64,000 nt of DNA, from contig CAVZPO010000007.1 of NCBI GenBank assembly GCA_963777165.1, forward strand, positions 62,001 through 126,000. The letters are read 5' to 3'. The notes below the pieces were generated by a model. The model was given only the letters and a program-made list of their open reading frames with translations, was not told where the DNA came from and made no database searches. This stretch comes from DYJB01 sp963777165. GTDB taxonomy: Bacteria > Chloroflexota > Anaerolineae > Anaerolineales > E44-bin32. Shown in pieces: positions 28,966 through 36,717 of this stretch. Numbering within the stretch: position 1 is the first letter of the stretch; each line of letters begins with the position of its first letter. The position numbers and the translations under genes were made by a program.

Positions 28966-30249
28966 TCAGGCAGGCGCGGGCTGCAGTGTTTCGCGATGGA
29001 AGGCGGCGGCCTGGACGCGCGCCAGCATCCCCAGTGCGACGAGCAATCCCAGCGACTCCACGATGAAGACCGAGGCGTAGGCGAGCGGTTCGGCGCCGCC
29101 GATCGCCAGAACCCCATCGTGCAGCCAGCCGCCGCCGATCGACGCCGTCCCGTTCGCCAGCGCCTGTGCCAGAGTCCAGGCGCCCATGTACAGGCCGGTG
29201 CGGGCGGAGGTCGACATGCTCATCATCATCGACAGGCCCCCGACATTGAAGAAGCCCATGCCCAACCCCATCAAGCCGATCGCCGGTGCGACCAACCACC
29301 CGGCCAGGGTCAGGCTCGCGAAACCAAGCAGGACGAAGGATGCCGAGGCCAGGGCCAGGCCAATGCCGGCCGTGCTGCGGTCGCCCAGCCGCCTCGACAG
29401 CCACGCGCCGCTGATCAGCATCCCGAGCAGGACACCGATCATCTGGTAGGCATTGAACATCGTCGTCTGCCGGACGTCGAGGCCGAGTACATCGCCGCCG
29501 AAGGGCTCGAGCACCACTTGCTGCAGGAACAGGAACAGGATGCCGGCGAACAGAAAGGCGAAGAAGCGGCGGGTTTCCCGGCTGCGTGCCAGGAGGCGCC
29601 AGGCGTCGACGGCGGTGACGGCCTCGGCCGACGGGGGCCGGTCCCGCCGCGGCTCCTGGCCGATGACGGCCACCAGCGTCAGCCCGGCCAGCACCGCCGC
29701 CATGACGTAGAACAACCGCGTCAGCGCCCCGGCCGAGTACGAATTGAGCAGACCAACGCCAAGGAACACCCCGGCGAGGATGCCGAGCATCATCATCGAC
29801 CAGATCACCGAAACGGAGCGGCCCCGCTGCGGCTCGGGGGTCACGTCGGCCAGCAGTGCCAGGTAGGCGGTCCCGGCGGAGTAGATGCCGGTTCCCAGCA
29901 GCAGGAAGACCATCGCCCCGGCAGCCAGCGATGGGTACGAAGCGTTCGAGGCGCCGATCCACAGCGCGACGTGCGGCGCCGCAACCGTCATCGCCGCCGA
30001 AAGCGCCCCGCCGGCCAGGATGTAGGGGGTTCGGTGGAGTCCGAAGAGGGGGCGCTGGTCGGATCGGTTGCCCAGGGCGATGGCGACCGGGGCGGCGAAA
30101 TAGTGCAAGCCGATCACCAGGCTGACCAGCCCCAGGTCGATCCCCATCTCAACCTTCATCACTCGGTTGAGGATGCCGAGGGCCAGGATGGAGAGCATCC
30201 CGGCGGCGAACTGGCGCAGGCCAAGGCGAATCAAGCGGAGGACGGTCAC
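28966..30249 (-). CDS. MFS transporter of the PucC/BCD (bacteriochlorophyll delivery) family
   Basis: A 427-residue, 12-helix transporter. The N-terminus RLGLRQFAAGMLSILALGIL, continuing NRVMKVE, matches PucC/LhaA-type proteins, which help assemble light-harvesting complexes in phototrophs. Further on are HRTPYILAGG and GLGMGFFNVGG, also typical of that family. A GAGG site precedes GTG 30249. No photosynthesis gene is in the window, so the substrate is unknown. The family may be broader than its name, or the organism may be phototrophic. Confidence 0.8.
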   Translation of the reverse strand: MTVLRLIRLGLRQFAAGMLSILALGILNRVMKVEMGIDLGLVSLVIGLHYFAAPVAIALGNRSDQRPLFGLHRTPYILAGGALSAAMTVAAPHVALWIGASNASYPSLAAGAMVFLLLGTGIYSAGTAYLALLADVTPEPQRGRSVSVIWSMMMLGILAGVFLGVGLLNSYSAGALTRLFYVMAAVLAGLTLVAVIGQEPRRDRPPSAEAVTAVDAWRLLARSRETRRFFAFLFAGILFLFLQQVVLEPFGGDVLGLDVRQTTMFNAYQMIGVLLGMLISGAWLSRRLGDRSTAGIGLALASASFVLLGFASLTLAGWLVAPAIGLMGLGMGFFNVGGLSMMMSMSTSARTGLYMGAWTLAQALANGTASIGGGWLHDGVLAIGGAEPLAYASVFIVESLGLLVALGMLARVQAAAFHRETLQPAPA

Positions 30250-30592
30250 GAGTTTTCCTCAGGCTGCAGTTCCATCAACGCAGCCAGGCGCGTTATACCA
30301 CGGCGGTGCCCTGGGTCGAGGGTTCTCCTATCCGATTCTCATCCGGAGGGAAGGCCGACATGCGGGCGAGGACACCCTGGACTCGAGTCGACATGAACGT
30401 GCTTTCGAGCGCAGCAAGAACGCCGGACGGCCCGAAATGAGTTGCACCTCGTCTCGCAGGAGGAGCACCTCGTCTCTGCAGGCAACTCGCGCCAAGCGCC
30501 GCAACTCCCCGGTCCTCCAGCAATAGGCGTCGACCGCGAGGGTCGGCAGGTGGTCAACGTGCCGGGAAGCGAGAGGCGCTGACGGCCGATCA
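30250..30592. promoter_or_regulatory. Intergenic region with the transporter promoter
   Basis: On the minus strand, TCGACC (30319-30314), a 16-bp spacer and TATAAC (30297-30292) form a fair promoter for the PucC-like gene, with a leader of about 35 nt. The rest, up to the stop of the convergent-facing moeB gene at 30593, holds no convincing gene or terminator. Confidence 0.45.
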
Positions 30593-31771
30593 TCAATACT
30601 GCGGCATCGACGGATCGACCTCGCGCGCCCAGCCGTTGATCCCGCCGTACAGGTTGCGCACTTTGCGGAACCCGGCACCGGCCAGCAGCTCGACGGCCCG
30701 CGCCGAGCGCGAGCCCGTCTTGCAGAAGACGACCAACTCCTGGGCGCTGTCGAGCTCGTGCAGCCGCGAGGCCAGCGTGCCCAGGGGGATCAGCTCCGCC
30801 CCCTCCAGTCGGGAGATCTCGAGCTCATGCGGCTCGCGCACGTCGATCAGGCGCACCCGCCTCCCGGCGCGCAGTTCCTCCGCCAGTGCAGCGGGCTCCA
30901 CCTCCCACTCGCGCGCCATCTCTCCATCTTCTCGATCATGGCCCGGCACGCCGCAGAAGGCCTCGTAGTCGATCAGCTCCGTAATCTCAGGCTCAGCAGA
31001 GCAGATGCGGCAGCGCGGGTTCTTCTTCAAGCGCAGTTCCTCGAAGGAACCCGCCAGCGCATCGTACAGCAGCAGCTTGCCGATCAGAGGCTCGCCGATC
31101 CCCAGAAGGAGTTTGAGAGCCTCGGTCGCCTGCAACGTGCCGATGGTCCCCGGCAGCACGCCGAACACGCCTCCCTCAGCGCACGACGGCACCAGCCCTG
31201 GAGGAGGGGGTTCGGGGAACAGGCAGCGGTAGCACGGCCCCCGATCGGCCCAGAACACGCTCACCTGACCCTCGAAGCGGAAGATCGAGCCGTAGACATT
31301 CGGTTTATGCGTCAGCACGCACACGTCGTTGACCAGGTAACGCGTCGGGAAGTTGTCGGTGCCGTCGACGATCAGATCGTAGGGACCCGCCAGGCGCAGG
31401 GCGCTCTCCGAAGTGAATGGTTCGTCGTAGGTCTCCACCCGGATCTCCGGGTTGAGATCGAGCAGCCGGGCGCGGGCGGAATCCACCTTGCGCTGTCCGA
31501 CGGTCGACATTCCGTGGATCACCTGACGCTGCAGGTTGGTGTAGTCAACGCGATCGTAGTCCACCAGGCCCAGGCGGCCGACCCCGGCAGCCGCAAGATA
31601 GAGAGCCACCGGAGAACCGAGGCCTCCCGTCCCGATCACCAGCACGGAGGAGGCCTTGAGCTTCCGCTGCCCCGCCAGCCCGACTTCCGGCATCAGCAGG
31701 TGGCGTGAGTAGCGCAGGATCTCGTCGTGACTCAGATCGGCTTCGTGGTGAGCGATGGCTCCAGGCGTCAT
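30593..31771 (-). CDS. moeZ: MoeB/ThiF-type adenylyltransferase fused to rhodanese (MoeZ-like)
   Basis: The enzyme adenylates the C-terminal Gly of an ubiquitin-like sulfur carrier and converts it to thiocarboxylate. Residues 1-270 are the E1-like domain: VLVIGTGGLGSPVALYLAAA binds ATP, NLQRQVIH and DGTDNFPTRYLVND follow, and zinc ligands lie in CYRC and CRIC. Residues 285-392 are a rhodanese with active-site Cys in VVFCKTGSRSA. In Mycobacterium tuberculosis MoeZ activates CysO, and CysO, Mec and CysM homologues are directly upstream here. ATG 31771 follows a GAGG; 31783 is an alternative. A TACAAT -10 lies at 31824-31819. Confidence 0.9.
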   Translation of the reverse strand: MTPGAIAHHEADLSHDEILRYSRHLLMPEVGLAGQRKLKASSVLVIGTGGLGSPVALYLAAAGVGRLGLVDYDRVDYTNLQRQVIHGMSTVGQRKVDSARARLLDLNPEIRVETYDEPFTSESALRLAGPYDLIVDGTDNFPTRYLVNDVCVLTHKPNVYGSIFRFEGQVSVFWADRGPCYRCLFPEPPPPGLVPSCAEGGVFGVLPGTIGTLQATEALKLLLGIGEPLIGKLLLYDALAGSFEELRLKKNPRCRICSAEPEITELIDYEAFCGVPGHDREDGEMAREWEVEPAALAEELRAGRRVRLIDVREPHELEISRLEGAELIPLGTLASRLHELDSAQELVVFCKTGSRSARAVELLAGAGFRKVRNLYGGINGWAREVDPSMPQY

Positions 31772-31888
31772 CGGCGACCTCATCTCGTCGGAAGTTCCAA
31801 AGGCCTTCCGACGTTCGGATTGTAGTGGATCCAGGCGGCGCGGGGTTACGAGTGGTGCAGGCCTCCCGGCCACCGACTAGCAGACCGC

Positions 31889-32338
31889 TCAATCGGCGTT
31901 GGCCGACTCGAGTTGAGCGGGCTCAGGCGCTGGCGGAGGATATCCCAACCCGATCAACTGCGCATGCAGCCGCTCGAACCGCGCCACCCCGTGATTGACG
32001 GCGCGCGGGCGGCCTTCGGCGTCGATCAGGAACGTCGTGGGGACACTCAGGACGCCCCAGGTATCGGCCAGGTGCGGCTGACGGGTGGCGTCGATCTCCA
32101 GGACCTGCACATGGGCATGGTAGACCTGGCGCAGGCGTTCGAGCGCCGGAGCCTGTACGCTCTCGCAAGGTGCGCATCCCGGCGACGTGAAGTACAGGAT
32201 CGCCGGCGTGCCGACGCGATATTCGGGCAGGCCGAGCTCGCGGCGCGCCCGTCTTGCCAGGAGCAGGCGCGGGACAAACCGGGCCGCCAGCAGGCCGAGT
32301 GTGATCAGTCCCGCGGCGATCAGCAGCCGTTCGATCAT
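31889..32338 (-). CDS. Membrane-anchored thioredoxin-like protein
   Basis: A 149-residue protein with one N-terminal transmembrane helix (residues 3-27), then a thioredoxin fold. The redox pair is Cys55-Ala-Pro-Cys58 in YFTSPGCAPCESV, and the cis-Pro is in LSVPTTFLID. The basic residues after the helix suggest a cytosolic thioredoxin domain. Its ATG overlaps the stop of the CysO-DUF4395 gene (4 bp), so it is coupled to the sulfur-carrier genes. It could recycle persulfides or reduce partners of the carrier system. Confidence 0.85.
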   Translation of the reverse strand: MIERLLIAAGLITLGLLAARFVPRLLLARRARRELGLPEYRVGTPAILYFTSPGCAPCESVQAPALERLRQVYHAHVQVLEIDATRQPHLADTWGVLSVPTTFLIDAEGRPRAVNHGVARFERLHAQLIGLGYPPPAPEPAQLESANAD

Positions 32339-33090
32339 TGGGCTTTCCCGGGACGCTGTCCCGGAAAGGTGGACGGGGGCGGGCCGACGCGGAACCCCGG
32401 CAGACCGAGGCGGTGCAGCCAGTAGTACAGCGCGCAGCCGACGCAGAAGCCGGCGAACAGATTGACCGCCGCCAGCGCGATGACCAGCCAGACCAGTCCC
32501 CAGCTAATCCATGGAAGCCCCAACCACGCAGCCCCCAGAGCGGCCACGAGAAACGCGCCCCCCAGCCCCTGGGCGAACCGATGCGGCTGAGGGTGATCGC
32601 GGAGGACGTCCGGCTTGCTCAGCCCGATCCGGCGCAGCAGGAGGTAGACCCACAGAAAGCCGGGTCGCCCGAGCGCCGTTCCCGCCAGCATCACCAGCGC
32701 CACAACCGCCGCCAGCCACGCGGCATCAAGGACGAAAGCTGCGACCAGGAGCAGGATGATCGAGGCCTGGTTCGCCCGGAGTGCAGCGTGATCGACGGGG
32801 ACGACTTGTGCTTCGGCGGTTCCTCCGGCGATGCTGGGTACGATCATCAAACGATCGGCTGGCTGAAGCGGCGTGGCCCCCGACTGCAGCGTGCGGATGT
32901 CCTCATCGTTGAGGAATACGTTGACGTATGGACGCAGCCCGCCGGCCTCGTCGAACAGGTGGCGGCGGACGTCGGGGTAACGCACGGTCAGGTCCACCAG
33001 CGCCGCATCGACGGTGCCGCCGGTCACGTCGACTTCCTTGGCGCCACCGGTGTAGGAGCGCAGGGGGGTGGGGATTCGGACGATCGTCAT
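32335..33090 (-). CDS. cysO: CysO-like sulfur carrier fused to DUF4395 membrane domain
   Basis: A 251-residue two-part protein. Residues 1-90 match mycobacterial CysO by eye: IPTPLRSYTGGAKEV, YVNVFLNDEDIR and IVPSIAGG, ending at Gly89-Gly90. In CysO the Gly-Gly is the free C-terminus that becomes a thiocarboxylate. Here it runs on through a linker into a DUF4395 domain with about four membrane helices (from VDHAALRANQASIILLLVAA to FCVGCALYYWLHRLGLPG). The carrier could work only after cleavage behind Gly90 or if the domain acts differently. Overlaps with the JAMM peptidase gene and with the thioredoxin gene show one operon. Confidence 0.85.
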   Translation of the reverse strand: MTIVRIPTPLRSYTGGAKEVDVTGGTVDAALVDLTVRYPDVRRHLFDEAGGLRPYVNVFLNDEDIRTLQSGATPLQPADRLMIVPSIAGGTAEAQVVPVDHAALRANQASIILLLVAAFVLDAAWLAAVVALVMLAGTALGRPGFLWVYLLLRRIGLSKPDVLRDHPQPHRFAQGLGGAFLVAALGAAWLGLPWISWGLVWLVIALAAVNLFAGFCVGCALYYWLHRLGLPGFRVGPPPSTFPGQRPGKAQ

Positions 33091-33539
33091 CACGCCTCCT
33101 CGGCGTCGGGGTTGTCGGAGACTCGGAGCGGTTCTTCGGTCATCATCCCGCGATCCTCGGCCAGCCTCCACGAACGCGATTCGATCGCCACGCCGGCCTC
33201 GACCTGCGTGATCAGGTAGGAGTAAAACGGCAGCGCCCACTGCGTGTCGAACTGGGAGGCGCGCGCCGGGTGATCGGGATGCGAGTGGAACACGCCGACG
33301 ATCTCGAGTCCCAGGCGCTCGGCTTCGTCCTCGGCCGCCAACAGGTCGCGCGGGGAGATCAAGTAGCGTCGAGTACGCGATTCGGGCCGAAAGTGATTGT
33401 CGAGAGGGAGGAGCCGGGTGACATGGCGGACTTCCCCTTCGAATGCACCGAGCAAGAGGCCGGCGCCCTCCTCGGGGTATGCCCGCACCCCATGCTCGTG
33501 GATCGCTTCCAGCAAGGTGAAAGGAAGCGACACGCTCAT
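33090..33539 (-). CDS. mec: JAMM/Mov34 metallopeptidase, Mec-like
   Basis: A 149-residue zinc peptidase of the JAB1/MPN+ class. The complete motif is present: Glu23/24 (YPEEGAGLLLG), His85-x-His87, Ser95 and Asp98 (GVFHSHPDHPARASQFD). In Mycobacterium, Mec releases cysteine from the CysO-cysteine adduct made by CysM. The same three genes lie together here. With the carrier's Gly-Gly internal in this organism, the peptidase is also a candidate for cutting behind Gly90. It overlaps cysM (ATGA) and cysO (TGATG). Confidence 0.9.
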   Translation of the reverse strand: MSVSLPFTLLEAIHEHGVRAYPEEGAGLLLGAFEGEVRHVTRLLPLDNHFRPESRTRRYLISPRDLLAAEDEAERLGLEIVGVFHSHPDHPARASQFDTQWALPFYSYLITQVEAGVAIESRSWRLAEDRGMMTEEPLRVSDNPDAEEA

Positions 33540-34488
33540 GCTGTGCTCCAGAAAGTAGCGCCCAGGTATTTCAAGCCGGAGTTGGGGAAGATGACGACGA
33601 CGGTGCCTGTCTCGAGGCGCTCGGCCACGCGCAGCGCCGCATCGGCGGCAGCCGCCGCCGACACGCCGACGAGCAGGCCTTCGAGGCGGGCCAGACGGCG
33701 TGCCATGGCGTATGCAGACTCCGTGTCGACCACGACCGTTTCATCCGGTACGCGCGGGTCGTAGATCTCCGGGACGAGCGCCGTCGGCAGGTGCTTGAGC
33801 CCCTCCAGACCGTGTATCGGCCCGTCGGGTTGAACAGCGATCAGACGGACGTCGGGGACGGCTTCGCGCAGGAACCGGCCGACGCCGGTCATCGTCCCTG
33901 TGGTGCCAAGTCCGGCGACGAAGTGCGAAACGCGGCCCTGCGTCTGGCGAAGGATCTCCGGGCCGGTGGTGAGAAAGTGGGACTGCCAGTTCGCCGGGTT
34001 GGCGTACTGATCGGCGAAGAAGAAGCGCTCCGGTTCCTGGCGGGCAAGCTCGCCGGCCACTTGTCGGGCGCCGTCGCTGCCCTCCGTGGGATCGGTGAGG
34101 TGAAGCTCGACACCATGGGCGCGCAGGATGGCGAGTCGTTCGGGCGAGGCGTTGGCCGGAACGGCCAGGCACACGCGCAGCCCGAGCGAGGTCCCCAGCG
34201 TCGCATACGAGATGCCCATGTTGCCGGAGGTCGAGTTCGAGCAGCGTCCGGCCTTGGCCGAGGGACACCGGCGTCGAGTGCCTGCTGCAGGATGGCGGCC
34301 GCTGGCCGGTCCTTGACCGAGCCCCCGGGATTGAACCACTCCGCCTTGGCATACAGGCTGACCCCGGGAGCGAGGTGTGCCGTGATTCGCTCCAACCGCA
34401 GCAGCGGGGTCTCACCAATCAGGCCCAACAGGCCCGGCAGGCCCGGCCTCGCGGCGCGGTCGACAGCGTCTGTCATGCGTGTTTGCAT
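33536..34488 (-). pseudogene. cysM: Cysteine synthase CysM, interrupted by two frameshifts
   Basis: A PLP-dependent O-phosphoserine or O-acetylserine sulfhydrylase, readable only across three frames. The start (34488, GAGG site) gives GETPLLRLERI and the PLP Lys59 in NPGGSVKDRP. Near 34262-34264 one extra base in a CCC run moves the frame. Near 34235-34238 another extra base moves it again, after which STSGNMGISYATLG and GLGTTGTMTGVGRFLRE continue to the end (FPNSGLKYLGATFW). Removing both bases restores a normal protein of about 315 residues. Error in the assembly is at least as likely as inactivation. It heads the sulfur-carrier operon. Confidence 0.85.
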
Positions 34489-34742
34489 CCGATGGCCTCA
34501 GGCTGGATCGGGCGACGCGGACGACCCGCGCGCGGTGCTCGCGCCGAAACGCTATGGCGGAGAGGGGGCGAGGGCGAGCCGCCGCGGCGTGAGCTGGCCG
34601 GCAGGTCCGTTCGGGCGCCATGGTTCGCACCCGAAGGTAGGACACGCCCTCGCTAAGGACAGATGCAGAGGATCATCGGGCAGGTGCCAGTTTCTATGAG
34701 ATTCCTGATAAATATTATCCCAATGATGACCCTCTTTGTCAA
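34489..34742 (-). promoter_or_regulatory. Strong promoter and 220-nt leader of the cysM operon
   Basis: On the minus strand, TTGACA (34742-34737), a 17-bp spacer and GATAAT (34719-34714) form the best sigma70 promoter of the window, in a local AT-rich patch. The start is predicted near 34707, leaving about 220 nt before the cysM ATG. The leader contains ACTGGCACCTGCCCGATGA, which recalls part of an S-box, but the rest of a SAM riboswitch is not recognisable. A regulatory RNA is possible. Confidence 0.6.
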
Positions 34743-34873
34743 GTGCGCCTCTGATCGACTTGCTCGCGGCTCCGTGGTCGAGCGAACCGTGCTCTTGGAG
34801 GGACGGTGGGCTGTGGCACGGAGGTTGCTTTACTGCGGGAGGATAGGGCCTGCCTGTGCCCAGATACCAGCTT

Positions 34874-34881
34874 GCTATAAT
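34874..34881 (+). promoter_or_regulatory. Extended -10 promoter of the amidase/L,D-transpeptidase operon
   Basis: TTGCTATAAT (TATAAT at 34876-34881) has the TGn extension and no good -35. It lies 20 bp before the GTG start at 34901, with a GGAGAGG site between them. Confidence 0.6.
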
Positions 34882-34900
34882 GGCAGGAGAGGTCTTAGGC

Positions 34901-35722
34901 GTGCAACCGACACCTGAACTCGCACCCTTTCGCACACGCAGGCGGGAGACCAGCCCGCTGTTCCGCCAGGTGGCCCGGCACCTGAGCGTGACGGCGGGTT
35001 TGGCGGCTCTGCTGGCGACTGTGTTTACGGCCTGGACGCCGGCCGGCTTGAACCCGGGTGAGTTGGCCAACCGGTTGATCGCCGTGTGGGAGGGGGGAAA
35101 TCCGGCCGACCCGGTCGCAGTTGCGCCTCAGGCGGAAGGGCTCCGGATCGGCATCGTCGCCGGGCATTCCGGCCCGTACCCGGGCACCGGCGCAGTCGAT
35201 CCCGGTTCCACATGCCCGGACGGGCTGACCGAACTTCAAGTCAACCAGTCAATCGCGGACCTGGTGGCTGATGGACTGGAGGGCGCCGGCTTCCAGGTCG
35301 ACCGTCTGAACGAGTGGGATCAAGGCCTGACCGGGTATCGCGCCGTCGCGTTGGTCTCCATCCACGCCAACTCCTGCGAGTGGATCAACGATCAGGCCAC
35401 GGGTTTCAAGGTTGCGGCGTCGGTCGACTCGTCGATCCCCGACCGCGCCCAGCGGCTGGTGACCTGCATGGTCGACCGATACGCGCGTGACACCGGGTTG
35501 ACCTTCCACCAGGGCAGCATCACGCGCGACATGACCGAGTATCACACGTTCAACGAGATCCACAGCCAGACTCCTGCGGCGATCATTGAGACCGGTTTTC
35601 TGAACCTCGACCGAAAGTTCCTGACCGAGGAACCCGACCAGGCGGCGCGCGGGATCGTCGAAGGCATCCTGTGTTTCGTCAACAACGAGCCCGCCTCGCT
35701 CCCCGGGGACACCCAGCCGTGA
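34901..35722 (+). CDS. N-acetylmuramoyl-L-alanine amidase (Amidase_3)
   Basis: A cell-wall hydrolase cutting the lactyl-peptide bond of peptidoglycan. The 273-residue protein has a basic N-terminus, one membrane helix (roughly residues 28-48) and an extracytoplasmic catalytic domain. The zinc-binding signature is present: His in IGIVAGHSGPYPG, His in LVSIHANSCEW, and the general base Glu in AAIIETGFLN. Family members need a further Glu, which may lie in the LTELQVNQ stretch. The GTG start is used because the -10 box overlaps the upstream ATG (34880). The stop overlaps the next gene (GTGA). Confidence 0.87.
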   Translation: MQPTPELAPFRTRRRETSPLFRQVARHLSVTAGLAALLATVFTAWTPAGLNPGELANRLIAVWEGGNPADPVAVAPQAEGLRIGIVAGHSGPYPGTGAVDPGSTCPDGLTELQVNQSIADLVADGLEGAGFQVDRLNEWDQGLTGYRAVALVSIHANSCEWINDQATGFKVAASVDSSIPDRAQRLVTCMVDRYARDTGLTFHQGSITRDMTEYHTFNEIHSQTPAAIIETGFLNLDRKFLTEEPDQAARGIVEGILCFVNNEPASLPGDTQP

Positions 35723-36717
35723 CCGATGCCGGCGGGGTTGCGCCCCAGGATGCGCGCCGCGCCTTGCAGGCCGCGCGGCAGGCGTTACTGCGCGGCGACC
35801 GCGGCGAGGCCCGCCGCATGGCGCGCCTGGCGGCGCGGCTCTCGCCGCGCTGGGATGCCCCGTGGCTGATCCTGGCCGCCGTCTCTGAGCCCCGGGCTGG
35901 CCTGGCGTATGCCGTCCGCGCACTGGAAATCAATCCTGCTTCCCAGGCGGCACGCGGGGCGATCCGCTGGCTGGTGAAGCGCCTTCCGCGTGAAGTTCGC
36001 ATCGAAGCGGTCCGCGAGCTGCGCATCCCGGACGTGCTGGCGGTGGAACTGCTCTCTCCGGCCTCGCTCGCCGCGCCGCGCCGGCTGGCGCCGCAGGTTC
36101 TGATCCCGGCTCTGCTGTTGGCCGGCGCCGTCGCGGTCTGGCTGACGAGCCAGCCGGCGGCGGCGACACAGACGCAGGCCACGCTCGAACCGGTCGCCAA
36201 GGCCACCTTCACCGCGACGCCCACGCCGACGCCGACGGACACGCCCACGCCGACTGCCTCCCCGACGCCGACGATCACCGCCACACCCACACCCACGTCC
36301 ACGCCGACGCCGCGCCCTTCAGTCTCATGGACTTACTCCAACGATCCGTCCGAGTTGGCCGACGAAGGCCGTTGGGTCGATGTCGACCTCTCCGCGCAGC
36401 GCGTCACGGCCTACGAGGGTGCCGAGGCGGTGAACGAATTCATCGTGTCCACCGGGACGAGTGCACATCCAACCGTGAGTGGCCAGTTCCGGATCTACGT
36501 CAAGCTCCGGTCGACGGCGATGGCCGGCCCGGGCTACTATCTGCCGGGCGTGCCGTTCACGATGTACTTTTACAAGGGCTATGCGTTGCACGGCACCTAC
36601 TGGCACAGCAACTTCGGCGTCCCGATGAGCCACGGATGCGTCAACCTCCGCACCTCCGACGCCGAGTGGTTGTTCAACTGGGCGTCGGTGGGCACACTGG
36701 TCAACGTCCACCCATGA
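35719..36717 (+). CDS. L,D-transpeptidase (YkuD) with TPR-like N-terminus and Thr/Pro linker
   Basis: A 332-residue membrane-anchored enzyme that forms 3-3 peptidoglycan cross-links or attaches proteins. The cytosolic N-terminus (1-120) is helical and Ala/Arg-rich, like a TPR unit. A transmembrane helix (about 128-147) leads to a Thr-Pro repeat linker (160-205) that spans the wall. The YkuD domain ends it, with HGTYWHSNFGVPMSHGCVNL containing the catalytic His and Cys. It starts at GTG 35719, overlapping the amidase stop, and its own stop overlaps the next transpeptidase gene (ATGA). Confidence 0.9.
   Translation: MTDAGGVAPQDARRALQAARQALLRGDRGEARRMARLAARLSPRWDAPWLILAAVSEPRAGLAYAVRALEINPASQAARGAIRWLVKRLPREVRIEAVRELRIPDVLAVELLSPASLAAPRRLAPQVLIPALLLAGAVAVWLTSQPAAATQTQATLEPVAKATFTATPTPTPTDTPTPTASPTPTITATPTPTSTPTPRPSVSWTYSNDPSELADEGRWVDVDLSAQRVTAYEGAEAVNEFIVSTGTSAHPTVSGQFRIYVKLRSTAMAGPGYYLPGVPFTMYFYKGYALHGTYWHSNFGVPMSHGCVNLRTSDAEWLFNWASVGTLVNVHP
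36197..36325 (+). repeat. Thr-Pro-coding low-complexity repeat
   Basis: Imperfect tandem copies of ACGCCSACG-type units encode the TPTPTPTDTPTPTASPTPT-style linker of the first L,D-transpeptidase. A shorter similar tract is in the lipoprotein gene near 38460-38570. Such tracts are prone to length change by slippage. Confidence 0.7.

Noticed and set aside
34489..34710. SAM riboswitch before cysM
   Set aside because: Only a short stretch resembles an S-box; the surrounding helices and the CGGCAACC element are missing.
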